A stretch of 64,000 nucleotides of DNA from positions 27,855,167 to 27,919,166 of the forward strand of contig CM060125.1 in NCBI GenBank assembly GCA_030522415.1. The letters run 5' to 3'. This document shows positions 38,915-49,550 of this stretch, one piece after another. Below the pieces are notes generated by a model. The model ran no database searches and was not told where the DNA came from. It was given only the letters and a program-made list of their open reading frames with translations. The translations under genes and the position numbers were made by a program. Source of the DNA: Channallabes apus. Taxonomy: Eukaryota; Chordata; Actinopteri; Siluriformes; Clariidae. How positions within the stretch are numbered: position 1 is the stretch's first letter; the number at the start of each line of letters is the position of its first letter.

Positions 38915-41081
38915 TCAGTGACATTGACAATGGGAGCGGAAGTTTTCCTCAGGTCATGAACTTAAAAATTGTTAGTAAAGTAAAAGCTGGGGTTATTCTT
39001 CCGCATGCTATTCATCAGCGCACATATTTTTTGGATTTAACCGCTGTATTTAAAGACTGACAGATAATGTCGCTCCGAAACTAGTCCGCACATGCATGAC
39101 TTATTATATGACCAAAGAAAAAAATATGGTGTACTGTTAACAAAAAATAAACAACAAAAATCTGTTGTGATAATGAGGAGGTGCTCTTAGCGCACTCTGT
39201 TTACATTGTTTTATTCCTCATATACCAGAGTGATCAATTTATAACTAAAACAGTAACATGGGAGACTCCTTCCATAAATACTGTAAAAACACCATGATCA
39301 CAAATACCCTTCGCTAATAATAAAAAACACGTTGATTATCTGATCTTTATTAAAAATAGATCATGTGGTGGGTCATCTACTGTATACAAGTCCCTGTGAA
39401 AAAGTTTCATGCAATCTTCTGCTCGAAAATATGTTTTTTGTTTTTTTTATTGCGAATAACTTTCATGATAGAACTACTACTCATTGTATCTAATTATATA
39501 CTTATATCATACCCTTTGTTTCTAATTATAAGATAACTAAAAGTGAATGTGTGGTGATTTGGATATGCAGTGACACTAAACTGATAGATTGAAGCTTTAC
39601 TTGTTAGCAACTAGGTAGCTTGTCGATTCGATGCGATTTTTTAATTCGCTGATTTTCAAGCATCTATATGGTATTTCTTTAATTTTTTTGAAGTGTTAAA
39701 ACAATTGGAAAAATTTGAGGAAATATTAAAAGTTGTAAGTTCTGTAAGTGTAAAGCTGTGTAAGTTCTGTTGTTGTTGAAGGGTTTAAATGTCACGTCCT
39801 GTGCTAAGCGCTAATCTTTTTTTTTTCTCCTTCGGTCAATCAACTACTCCACCCTCCAGTCCAGTAGACGGCAATAGGTGGAAAGAAAGTCAAAAAGAAA
39901 GGCTATGTTCCAATCCACAGTGCACTTTCTCCATGTGTTACCCTGACAATATAAGCACATCGGATACCTGTCTCTGTGGAAATTTCATGCTATAGAAATG
40001 AAATATTGAATATTCTTAGAAAGAAAATCTGATACCATTACAAAACGCTATTGAATGCTATGCTATTGAAATGAGAACAAGTTGTAAATAAATATGATTT
40101 ATTTACAAGATGTACAGAGAAATTGGTATTGTGCATTTATTTAGAAAATTACAATATACTGTATATATTGTAATTTTTTATTGGAAGAAATTATACTCTC
40201 ACAAAACAAGAGTATTTTCTGCAACAGCTGTGGTATACTTTTAAAGAATTCACCAATTTTACACCATTTAACATTTGGAAGTTTACCTAAACAGTTTTAA
40301 AAAGTGTGACTTGATTCCGAATTCAAAACTGGCCCATAAAATCAACAAATCAAATCGACCAACAAAACTCATTAACATGCATTAACTTGCATAACCAATT
40401 AAATCGTACAACTCTATTCATACCGCCAGCTTTCTTTGTGGCCCTAATAAAACAAACATCAAATACCAAACTCACACACACAATACACATGTCTTTAGAT
40501 GTCCAGGATGCTGTGAATTGCTGCACTCTAGCTCATGTCTGACACAACGCAGATGATATTTTCCACAAATGTCAGGTCACACTCCCTAAATACACCACTC
40601 TCTTTAAGACTTAGAGAGTTTGAAACTTTATATCGCACAAGTCTCACTGACTAAAGTGTAACATTCAGCCTACTTGAGATGAGCAACTGGAAACGTTTGA
40701 CTTCACTCGGTTCCGTGAACCCTTATGCTGCCACCATCTGCTACACTGCTCATCTGCTTGTGAAACAGAGAGCACCATTGCCACCCAGAGGCTGATTGTG
40801 AATAGCAACATCAGAAACAGCACACACATACAGTATACACATACACACACACTCACACACACAGGCTCCAGCATTCCACATCGTTAGTAATGAAGTACCC
40901 GTGAAATAAACCCCAGTCCAAAATCTCCTCATGCAGCGTTCCACAGCATGCAGTCAGAGAAAAGGAAGTTGCAAAGCAAGAAACAGGAAACAAGAATGCC
41001 TGATAATCATTTTTAAGTCCCAGTCAGGATCAGTCTCTAAAACAGCTTTGCACAGTAGGGATCAAAATCAGCCGGTTCTAC

Positions 41082-41165
41082 CTGAAAACATAGGGGCCAG
41101 TCGAAATATATCTGATCCACGGCTTGTCACGGGCTCGTAAGGAGATTCCTCCAGTAGATCATTTC
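41082..41165 (-). CDS. gfra1: gfra1 third coding exon (short linker exon)
   Basis: An 84-nt minus-strand exon with acceptor tgttcaacag and donor TCAG|gtagaa, phase 1 to phase 1, too short for routine ORF detection. With the G carried from the previous exon it reads GNDLLEESPYEPVTSR then GSDIFRLAPMFS. This is the conserved linker after the first domain of GFRA1, NDLLEDSPYEPVNSRLSDIFR in mammals (family knowledge). The position that is Leu in SRLSDIF is Gly here, which is unusual. In mammals a 15-nt cassette exon (DVFQQ) and then the second-domain exon follow. I could not locate either between here and position 1, so the gene probably continues beyond the window start across a very long intron. 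Confidence 0.9.
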
Positions 41166-41749
41166 CTGTTGAACAAACAGAAGCTAGAATTAAACACACA
41201 ACACTGTGTTTGAAGTTCTGTGACTTGAATTTCCATGTTTATTTGTGGTGTGCTTGTTTTCTACGGGACTGCTTTAGGCTGTTATTTCAGTTTCCGCCTG
41301 GTTGAGCATACTGGTCAGTGGTGGAAGAGGCTGAGACATCAAACGACTTCTCACATGATAAACTCTAGCTCACATTTGTGACCCGGATATAACCCAGACG
41401 TGCCGCTGTGATTTCCTAAATTAATTAATTAAAAAATGATCTCTCTCATCATGTCTGGAATTTAAATCAACTTTGCTCATTGAAAGACAATTAAAACAAA
41501 TTAAATATGATCTGTTTTACCTCATGAACAGCAATGTTCATATTTATTTCTATACACTGGCATGAATCTATAACCTAAAAAACGTGCACTACATGTACCT
41601 TCCTAGGGACACTATACTGTAGGTACAAAAAGGTGTACTCTGGAGAATGCCAGGAAGAAAAGGTACAATTTACTACCTTACATTTCCTGTCTGCAGTCTG
41701 CAATGGACCATATTAGAAGGATCATAAAACTAATTAAAAGAATAATGTC

Positions 41750-42130
41750 ATTGTAGGGGTCTAAAGTGATCTAGAGTGATGACTTTAGATCTATACTGAT
41801 ACATAGTGACCTGTACTGCTCTGGTCTGAGGTGATCTACAGTAGTCTGACCTTGAATGATCCATCATGCTCTATTTGTGATGTCATTGTGATCTACTGTA
41901 TACTGTATACTACTATAGTGATATGTACCCGCCCCCGCCCATAGTGTTATCTATGGTGATTGAGTGTGATCCGTAGTGATCTCTTGGGCTCTTTAGTGAT
42001 CTGCAATGATATAAAGTGTAGTAAAATGATCTACAGTAATCTATTTTGACCTTTAGTGTATATAGTGTTCGATGTGGATCTATAATGACTTGTTTGTGCT
42101 CTTTAGTGATCTTCAATATGTAATCTATAG
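41750..42130. repeat. Degenerate about 10-bp tandem repeat in the gfra1 intron
   Basis: Imperfect repetition of a TGATCTATAG-like unit (GTGATCTAGAGTGATG, GTGATCTACAGTAGTCTG, TAGTGATCTGCAATGAT). It lies between gfra1 exons 2 and 3. Confidence 0.7.
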
Positions 42131-42274
42131 TGTGCTAATGTTACCGGAATGATAATATTGTTATAATAACGTAATGATATATTGTCATATATGGTGCTTT
42201 ATCATTACCTACTGTATAGATTGGTCTGTAAGTATCTGTAATGAAGTCAGAGTGATCCGTGTTGATGTTCGCAC

Positions 42275-42565
42275 CTTTTAAATGTTGATAGAGTCCCCAA
42301 TAGATGCGTAGGCAGTTCTTCTCCTTCTTCATGCCTCTTTTGCACCTGCAGTTGTACAGCGGGCTCTGCTTAAGCGCTTCCAGAGCGCTGCGGCACTCGT
42401 CCCTCCCCTCGACACTGATGTTGCCCTCTTGCCCCGTTATGCACTGCCTCATAGTCCGATACTTGGTGCTGCAGCCGGGCTCCTTTAAGCACAGCTCGCT
42501 GGCTCCGACGCAGTCCATCCGGCTCGCTGCAGCAAACACAGACTTTTCCGCAGACAGCAGGACGT
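42275..42565 (-). CDS. gfra1: gfra1 second coding exon (first cysteine-rich GDNF-receptor domain)
   Basis: A 291-nt minus-strand exon bounded by acceptor ccacgcacag and donor AAAG|gtgcga, phase 1 to phase 1. It encodes about 97 residues with the cysteine pattern of the first GFR-alpha domain. Visible blocks are DCVGASELC, CSTKYRTMRQC, DECRSALEALKQSPLYNC, RCKRGMKKEKNCLRIYW and an N-glycosylation sequon NIS. The KKEKNCLRIYW block is GFRA1-type; GFRA2 has ELQCLQIYW there (from memory of the family). In GFR-alpha proteins this domain lies N-terminal to the ligand-binding second domain. The open frame runs on past the donor into intron sequence to 42141, which is read-through, not coding. It lies between a degenerate 10-bp tandem repeat (41750-42130) and a 278-bp duplicated intron segment (from 42731). 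Confidence 0.93.
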
Positions 42566-42730
42566 CTGTGCGTGGAAACATGTTATTCATAACTCCACCA
42601 TTTACGACTTAAACAACTTACTTTAATTTAATTCTAATTCAGCAGAATATGTAACGATCCTTCTCTGGAGGTTTTATTTTTTTAAGTAAGTTCTCAGCCA
42701 TATTCTTAAGAGTTATGCGGAGAGGATGAA

Positions 42731-43203
42731 ACACATGCATACTGCTTTGAAGATTAAATCATACATATACATAGATTATTATTTCTCTTGTTCAGGCTGC
42801 AGGCGAAAAAAGAGCCTAACCTAGTGAGGTTGTCTTGGGTGTCCTGGGCAGCAAGCACATGTTGTTTTGACTCATTTATGGTTTATTTTCAAAGATACTG
42901 TTTGTTTTTTTTTTTACTGGTATTATAGAATGAATCTTTAATCTTTAACTTCAGTTTAACACCTGATCTTGTACCATGCATGCATGTACAGTAAATATGG
43001 TCTGTGAAACACATGCATACTGCTTTAAAGTTTAAAACATAGATTATTATTTATGTTTTTCTGGCTGCAGGGGAGAAAAGAGCCTAACCTAGTGAGGTTG
43101 AGTTGAGAGTCTTGTAAAACAAGCAATGTTGCTGGTATTACAGAAGGAATCTTTAATATTTACAGTAACTTTAGTGTCATGCATGTAGGGAAATACGGTC
43201 TGC
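42731..43203. repeat. Tandem duplication in gfra1 intron 1, period 278 bp
   Basis: ACACATGCATACTGCTTTGA at 42731 recurs at 43009. Both copies contain AGAGCCTAACCTAGTGAGGT and GAATCTTTAAT. The second copy is shortened and diverged. Confidence 0.8.
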
Positions 43204-43322
43204 ATGAGGGGAAAGATGAGAAGTCCGTATTTTAAGTTGAATAAAATAAAATAAGTAAATGCAAAGAAAAAAAGTTTTTAGATTTTGCTATACATGTGAT
43301 GGGGGAAAAAGGTGCGACTCAC

Positions 43323-43362
43323 CCAGCAGAGGAAAGAGAACGCAAACCGTGGAGAGGATCAT
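43323..43362 (-). CDS. gfra1: gfra1 first coding exon (start codon and signal peptide)
   Basis: On the minus strand an ATG at 43362 opens 13 codons plus one base (MILSTVCVLFPLL), then a consensus donor gtgagt at 43322-43317. The short hydrophobic peptide fits the N-terminal secretion signal of a GPI-anchored receptor. It joins in phase 1 to the exon starting at 42565: the split codon G|AC gives Asp and the run LLDVLLSA, closely like the GFRA1 signal-peptide end. GFRA1 is the cell-surface co-receptor that binds GDNF and presents it to the RET kinase. The leader just upstream (43404-43432) is a (GT)n tract, and a CpG-rich region lies at 43.6-43.9 kb. Start choice rests on frame, donor and similarity. 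The a/b paralogue cannot be decided. Confidence 0.82.
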
Positions 43363-43403
43363 CGCGGGTCCGAGTTGCGTTTCCAAGCGCGCGCAGTCGT
43401 CCT

Positions 43404-43432
<29 letters not shown>
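43404..43432 (+). repeat. (GT)n microsatellite in the gfra1 5' leader
   Basis: About 14 GT units, 42 bp upstream of the gfra1 start codon on the coding strand (where it reads AC). Confidence 0.95.
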
Positions 43433-43434
<2 letters not shown>

Positions 43435-43599
43435 GTGTAAAGAAGCTCACTGATTAGAGCATCTCTGCTCGCTTCTCTCGCACACACACACACACACGCT
43501 CCTCTTGAACAAGTAAGAAAGAAAAGTACTGGGGGAAAAAAGCAGGAGTGATGTTGTTATTATTATTATTATTATTATTGTTATTAATAATTAAATTGT

Positions 43600-43930
43600 A
43601 AGATTCCCTTTTTAAAAATAAAAAAGCCAGCGGGAGATCGGGACGCGCCGGGACGGGATGGTCTCGCGGCGCTCGCGCATGCACGTGCGGGAGGTACTGT
43701 ATATAAAAAGACGCGCGGATCGCTTTCCCAGGAAGAAAAAAAGAAAGGGGGGGGGGGGCGGCGGGGGGAAGGAAAACTCCGGAGTGGTGGGTAGCACGCG
43801 GCAGAGCGCGCGGTGTGGCACGAAACGGGAGCGCGCGCTTCTTCGCTTCGCTCTCGGCGGATTTTTTATTTCTTTTTTATTTCCTTCCCCTCCGCCTTTT
43901 TTCTTCTGTTTAGCACGAGTCGACTCAGTA
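43600..43930. promoter_or_regulatory. CpG-rich candidate promoter region of gfra1 and possibly of a divergent transcript
   Basis: This is the most CpG-dense stretch outside the retrotransposon. It has many CG dinucleotides, GCGCGC runs, a poly-G run and a TATA-like TATATAAAAAG at about 43699 on the plus strand. It starts about 240 bp upstream of the gfra1 start codon and lies between gfra1 and ccdc172, which are transcribed in opposite directions. A shared bidirectional promoter is possible, but no initiation site can be proved from sequence. Flanking (ATT)n runs are at 43551-43587 and 43995-44029. Confidence 0.4.
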
Positions 43931-43994
43931 GAGGTTTGACTTTCTTTTTATTTCCCAAAACGAGATATTGGGCACGTCAATTATGCGGAAAACA

Positions 43995-44028
<34 letters not shown>

Positions 44029-44029
44029 G
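43995..44029 (+). repeat. (ATT)n microsatellite
   Basis: Perfect ATT run; a related run lies at 43551-43587. Confidence 0.95.
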
Positions 44030-44693
44030 AATAAGAACTAGGACAACAACAACAAGGCAAAAAGAAGAAGAGAATAATTTAAGTCAACAGAAGAACTTAT
44101 ACAGTTGCAAAGCAACAATGATTGGGCCCAAGCATCTGTGCCATCCCTGCCCGGGCATTTAAAGGGGACACACTGTACTAAAAATCCTACCAATACCATT
44201 ATGACATTATTTTAGAATAAGGGCAAATTTTATGTTAAGACCTCCAGAAAAAGCTCTGGATGCTGGAAAAAATGGATCACAATATGATGTCACTCAATAA
44301 CACTTTTCAGCATACAGTAAGTTTAAGGTATTATCACTGAACCATTTGAGATATGAAAAGTCCCTTCGCGATTCTGCATCATCAAATGTTTTGAGATCAA
44401 ATTGGCCTAATTTGGTGGCAATCGTATGGATACCCTAGGAGGAGTATTTAAAATTTTTGCTATGAAGCATAAGCCAATGTGATACCCCAGGGCCCAGCCA
44501 CTCAAGCGTCCTACGTAATAGCAACAACCCGTGTGCTGATTGTTTGTTTTTGTTTTTGTTTTACTTTTTGAGCATGTTAAGACCCCCCAAATGCCTCTAA
44601 ATCACTTTTAAGATCCATGATATTCACAAAATGTATTTAAAAAACCTAAAATACCCTTTTCTTCGATGTTTCACAGCATTTGTTACTATTGAG

Positions 44694-44935
44694 TGGTGGC
44701 ACGGTGTCTTAGTCGCCTTGCACCTACAGGGTCTAGGTTCGTGCCCTTAGTGCACAGACAATGAGTGAGTGTTACTGTTGAACTATGATTGCCATATTGT
44801 TTTACATGACTACATTCCATCTATCTAGGACCCTCTGTAGTCCACCTAGAGGCTGTGGAGGCCAATGGTGACTGTGGGAGGAAACCAGAGTACCCGGGGA
44901 GAAAACCCACCAAACATGAGAAGAACATTGCTACA
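44694..44935. repeat. Rearranged SINE fragments facing each other
   Basis: 44694-44745 is a plus-strand tRNA-like SINE head (CGCCTTGCACCTACAGGGTC). 44874-44935 is body sequence in the opposite orientation (TGTGGGAGGAAACCAGAGTA). The 130 bp between is not SINE-like. Confidence 0.55.
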
Positions 44936-45939
44936 TTCCACATGGATTAACACACAGTCAGTGCTTACAGGTTTTGAGATTAGTCATTCCATTATCTCCA
45001 AGATGAGAAAATCATGATGTCAGTTCTTCTGAGGTCATTTTCTATTGCTAGACTGAAATTCTACGATTCAAACTGCTGATGGTCTGATTTTATTGACCGG
45101 CATCATGGATATCAATTTGGCCTGATAATACTGTATCTTTTAGACAAGAAGCATCCCAGATTATCTGTATATGTATAGCAGTTTTTGGGCTTTATTTGTT
45201 TGTGTGTTTGTGCAGGTTGTTTGTGGGTTTGTGCACATGTAACAGGCGTTTCTCACGAATGTAACAGTAGGCAGTGTTGTCTACATTGAAAACAGGAATG
45301 TCAGGCCAAGCTCAGGGCTACTGAAGCTCTGCATCAGAGCGGAGAGCGCCTACAGCTACGGTACACACAACAGGCTGCATGTAATGGTACCATGTGGGCG
45401 TCAGGATCTGCATATGGGTGGAGCCTCGAGTTATCCTCGAGAACACTATACAAGAAAGAAAAAGACTGTCCTTATAAATTGACCTTTTTTTACCTGAACC
45501 GAAGCATTATACTGTGCTTAAAATGTGCATTTTTTTTTCTTAGAAATTATTTGGTTTTCTGCATTTGGGTAATTTGTCTGACTCAATTTTATCGGCAGAA
45601 AAAAAAAGATCTGAGCTTTAGTCCACTCACGAATTATAGGATTAAGCTGGTGGAGATTGCCATCTATTGGTGTAGGCGTCTAGCTCGCTCTGGCTGAATG
45701 TCAAATGCTGCCTGGCTGAACATAAAGTGCCCTACAAATACACTTCTAGATAGAATAAGGAGCCATTTGGGATTCAGCCAAAGAAATAATTTAGAGTATA
45801 GGGAGAGAGAAAGGCTGAATCACAAATGCTGCTTACTACTACTCTATTGCATGTACAGTATACTGCACTGTATATTATTCCACACCCTATGTAGTGCACA
45901 TACTGGATTTAATCAGTGGAAAGTCTGAGTAGCTAATAC

Positions 45940-46340
45940 ATGCTTATATCCAATCAGTCAATGATGTGGCATAAAATCATGCAGATACAGGTGAAAAGCT
46001 AACATTAAAGTTTACATCAAGCATCACAATGGGGGAAAATGTGCAACTCAGTCACAGAGTTACAGTATACAGCCAGATGGTCTGGTTTAAGTATTTAAGA
46101 AACTGCTTATCTCCTGGGATTTTCAAACAGTAAAGTCTCTAGAGTTTAACCAGAACAGAGGAAACAACAGCAAGGAAAAAACACATCCGGTGAGTGTCAA
46201 GTCTGCTGGATAAAACGTCTTGTTGACATGAGAATTCTGAGAAGAATAGATTGGATTGAACTTCCAGGAACATTATGGTACTTCAATTAAACACTCTTTA
46301 CAACCATGCTGAACAGAAAGGCACTTAAAAAAAAAAAAGT
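45940..46340 (+). mobile_element. Tc1-like fragment
   Basis: Contains AAACTGCTTATCTCCTGGGA, GTAAAGTCTCTAGAGTTTAA and CACTCTTTACAACCATGCTG, as in the two fragments at 28-30 kb but covering the 5' part of the transposase region. Confidence 0.65.
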
Positions 46341-47873
46341 CGCTATGATTGCTGTAGTGCATACAATAAAACAAACTTTTTACAGATGCTCCACATAATG
46401 AAATACAATTCTAAATGGATAATTGTGTGGTGTTTCGTTATATAAAAAATAAAAGACTATCACATTCTGCATTAAATCTCTGCTTCATCTCATCGTCCCT
46501 CTGGATATTTTCATATAACAGCATCTTTCAGAATGTTTGAATATCTGCTTTTATCATACCCAATGAAGTGTACATCTGTATGGATTTGGAGTTATTTATT
46601 TTGCCAGCACTACAGTGTATGCTACTGAATACAAAATACTTACATAACTTTCCTCTGTTAAATATACTGTATATTTGCACATGTAACATATTGGACTTTA
46701 ACATACAGTAGTGAACATAATTTACATGCTATTGATTGATCTAGATAGATATGCTGTATTTAACTAACCTTGATGGTGTAGCATTTTTCAAGTCACCGAG
46801 TCGATTGATAGTAAATCTGCAGTGAACTACCATCGAGTTCTGATGCACATATAAATCAATGTGGTTCTCTCCCATCCTAATGAACTTTAAGTGGCTAGTA
46901 TATATTTATTTACAGATTTTGTCAAGCAGTGCTCAGGAAATTTACTGCTCTAATGACCAGACTGATTTGTATCCTTTGCTATTGAGCTTAGTGACAATTT
47001 TGATCATGATTTATGATAGTGTGTGCATGATCCGGTCATCAAGAAAATCCTATTTCAATTGTACAGTCATGATGAGTAAGCAGGTCTTGGAAGTGAAGTA
47101 GAATGGCTTAAAGGTATCAGTCTGAATTTTATGAAAAACCTGAGTCGATACTGATGAGGTCTTGGTCGTGAGTGAGTGTTCACACTTTAATGTGTCTTGT
47201 GGCTTCGGATCAAACACCATTCTCCGGAAATTGAAAGGAGTAAAGAATGATGTGACAAACACTGAAGAGCCAAATGGCCCAGGAATGATGTTATTGAATG
47301 CTGACTGTGACACAGCACAGAAGATGGGGACTTTTAATAGGCGTTGCTTTACATCTGAGAAATGTTACCTGCAACTGGAAGGAGTGACAAAGTCTGGTTA
47401 CAGTATGGATCATATTATGTACTGATGATCTGTTTATTTTTAAAACATTTTTAGAATATGGTGAAGGAACACACTGTGAGCCACTGCACATTAATAATCC
47501 CATGGTTATGTGATTTCTGCAGCTGAAGTGCTAGTTTAGACATAATATAAAAATATGTATTTTATCAGGTGAGATAAATAGATTTAGAAAGATCGTCCTT
47601 TCTCTGAAAACAAATCCAGACTTCCCATTTCTCCTGATATAACATACTGTAGCTATGGTCTAAACTGAAAAAAAAAACTGGTGCATGTTTGTTTACATTG
47701 ATCAAATAGCTTATTAGTAGCTTTTTAAAGTAGATTATTAAATCTATTCTATTCAATATTTTGATTTCACCTAGGGCGCGGCTTAAACTTTAGGCAGATA
47801 TCTAAGTACTGCAAAAGTTTCATTAAATTCTGTCCAGGCTGTTTTTCGTAATAAACGTATGTTGTAATATTAG

Positions 47874-48390
47874 GGCCGGGACTTTAACGCATTAATTTAG
47901 ATTAATTGTTGGTCTTTCGGCTGCTCCCGACAAGGGGTCGCCACAGCGGAATATCCAGTCCGCACTACAACTTGGCAGATTTTACGCCGGATGCCCTTCC
48001 AGACGCAACCCTCCCATTTTATCCGGGCTTGGGACCGGCACTGCATCCAGTGGCTAGGGTTTGGGCACTGGCTGGGAATCGAACCCGGGCCTTCCGCATG
48101 ACAGGTGAAATACCTACCACTGAGCCACCAGTGCCCCTATTAATTTAGATTAATTAATTACACAAAAATAACGCGTACATTTTTTTAAACGCATTTTAAT
48201 CGCACTTATTTTTGCACCGCGGAACGTTTCTCACTGGATGAGTTTCGGCGGACCGATTATACTGGAGCACCAACTAGCATTCAGACAAAAACAAACCACA
48301 GTGAACATGGACAAAGAAGCTGATGAAACCGCTTTGGTTGGCCCTGTGGATGGGAAATTTTGTTATAAAAAATGAATGGATGGAAGCATC
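47874..48390 (+). repeat. Dispersed AACGC/TTAA-rich repeat hosting the SINE
   Basis: The flanks GGGCCGGGACTTTAACGCAT and, after the SINE, AATTACACAAAAATAACGCG resemble a widespread fish repeat that I recognise by pattern only. Its class, probably a non-autonomous DNA transposon, is uncertain. Confidence 0.45.
47908..48138 (-). mobile_element. tRNA-derived SINE with 17-bp target duplication
   Basis: 231 bp flanked by ATTAATTTAGATTAATT at 47891-47907 and 48139-48155. Read on the minus strand, its head has tRNA-like box A (TGGCTCAGTGGTAG) and box B (GGTTCGATTCC). The rest (GGGTCGCCACAGCGGA on the plus strand) is a common fish repeat, different from the SINE family at 9658 and elsewhere. Confidence 0.85.
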
Positions 48391-48490
48391 AAGTAAAAAG
48401 TCGGCTGAAAAATAATTACTCCAGTAAAGTATAAAATTTCTACTTAAGTAAGGTAACGAAGTATTTGTACTTCGTTACTTGACACCTCTG
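48391..48490 (-). mobile_element. Fragment of the same hAT-type MITE family
   Basis: About 100 bp matching in reverse the left end of the element at 54997 (AGTAACGAAGTACAAATACT, CTTACTTAAGTAGAAATTTT), ending at ACACCTCTG. The other end is missing. Confidence 0.8.
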
Positions 48491-48684
48491 GTGATGTATA
48501 ACTCGTCATGAGGTTTGACGTTTTAACTGGCTTTTTCAGCAGTTTATGAGAGCTGAATCGTTTGTGAGTCATATGAGTTGACTCATTTGATTAACTAAAA
48601 AGAACCGTTCGTGGTCCTCACGTGTACATAAAAGGTGGGCGTGTCTGCCCGTGCAGATTATGAAAAGCCCTTTTTTTTTGTTTT

Positions 48685-49020
48685 TTTTTTCAAATGTTTT
48701 TATTAGATTCAAGTCAGGCGACTGTGATGGCCTCTGTAGAATCCTCCAGGACTTTGAAGTATGAAATCAGTCCTTGGTGGACTTTGAAGTATGCTTGGGG
48801 TCATTGTCCTGTTGGAAGGTCTAGTGACACCGAATGTTCAGCTTCCTCACTGATGGCTTGACGTTTTCTTCAAGGATGCATATGTGATTGAATCCATCTT
48901 GCCCTCTGCATGCTGCAAATTTCCAGTTCCACAGGAAGCAAAGCAGCACCGAGTTTTGTTTAATCAGTCCATCGTAGAGACTTACCTTAGTTCTGTGTGT
49001 TTTTATTATGTTTTTTAGCA
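48685..49020 (-). mobile_element. Tc1/mariner-type fragment
   Basis: GCTTGGGGTCATTGTCCTG, TTCAGCTTCCTCACTGATGG and CTGCAAATTTCCAGTTCCAC are recognisable antisense pieces of a widespread fish Tc1-like transposase. No intact frame. Confidence 0.6.
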
Positions 49021-49049
49021 TATTGGAGCCAACATTTCATGTGGGACAT

Positions 49050-49545
49050 CTTGGGATGACCTTCAGTGTTCAGTACTGTATAGTGCAGAGAGAAACTGCA
49101 TTCAGGGGGTTGAATTGTTCTGAGACTGCAGTAATCTTTAAAAAGAGCCATTTGTGTTGAATTTAGTCACTAGAACGCTCGTTGTGTACTGTAAAACGCC
49201 TCATCTTTGAAAATCGGCACAAAACTTGTCACCAACTCTCAGAGGAGACACATCTTTTCACTGTATACACTCAATCATTCACCAACTCCACTTGCACATT
49301 ACAGGAACTCGTCTGGGAGTTATTGCCACATCCGGCATACAGTCCTGACCTCACTCCAAGCCATTTCCACTTGTTTGGGCTATTAAAGGAGTTCCTGCGA
49401 GGCCGGTGTTTTAGACATGAAGCAAGCAGTCTGTTCATACGTAGCTCTAGCATACTGAGAAAACTTTTGCTTTTAGTAGTAACTAAACACTAGTGAAACA
49501 CTGGGATAAGTGCATTAGTGTTGCAGTTTGAATTATATAGTGGAA
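49050..49545 (+). pseudogene. Mariner-type transposase fragment
   Basis: The frame 49182-49493 includes YSPDLTPSHFHLFGLLKEFL, the C-terminal YSPDLAPSDYHLF-type motif of mariner transposases; Asp in SPDL is normally catalytic. Only about 100 codons remain and the N-terminal part is missing. The retrotransposon inserted at its right edge. A second copy lies reversed at 36.1-36.5 kb. Confidence 0.7.
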
Positions 49546-49550
49546 GAAAG

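Larger units (their letters stand above)
36661..41081. other. No gene seen; presumed gfra1 intron
   Basis: Downstream of gfra1 exon 3 on its own strand. Only the (TTC)n run, dispersed motifs at 38109 and 39260 and unique blocks at 37220-37420 and 38540-38740 stand out. No GFR-alpha second-domain exon was found. Confidence 0.5.
44030..47873. other. Intergenic or ccdc172 intron 1; no gene seen
   Basis: Holds SINE fragments at 44694 and a Tc1-like fragment at 45940. The ccdc172 first exon should lie somewhere between 43.4 and 55.4 kb but was not recognised. Confidence 0.5.

Noticed and set aside
1..41081. Search for the gfra1 second- and third-domain exons on the minus strand
   Set aside because: No segment matching the expected blocks (such as AKACNL, RKCHKALRQFF, SRLADF) was found by eye. 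They may lie beyond the window; a translated search would decide.
43454..44034. Several overlapping frames of 70-90 codons upstream of gfra1
   Set aside because: They translate simple repeats (poly-Asn, poly-Gly, poly-Ile) in the CpG-rich region; no conserved protein.
45298..45697. Open frame with a charged stretch (QAKLRATEALHQSGERLQLR) considered as ccdc172 exon 1
   Set aside because: No start codon or pyrimidine tract fits, the match to the CCDC172 N-terminus is poor, and the rest of the frame is low-complexity.
48238..48370. ATG frame MSFGGPIILEHQLAFRQKQ considered as ccdc172 exon 1
   Set aside because: It lies in a dispersed AACGC-rich repeat family and lacks a suitable donor in phase 1.
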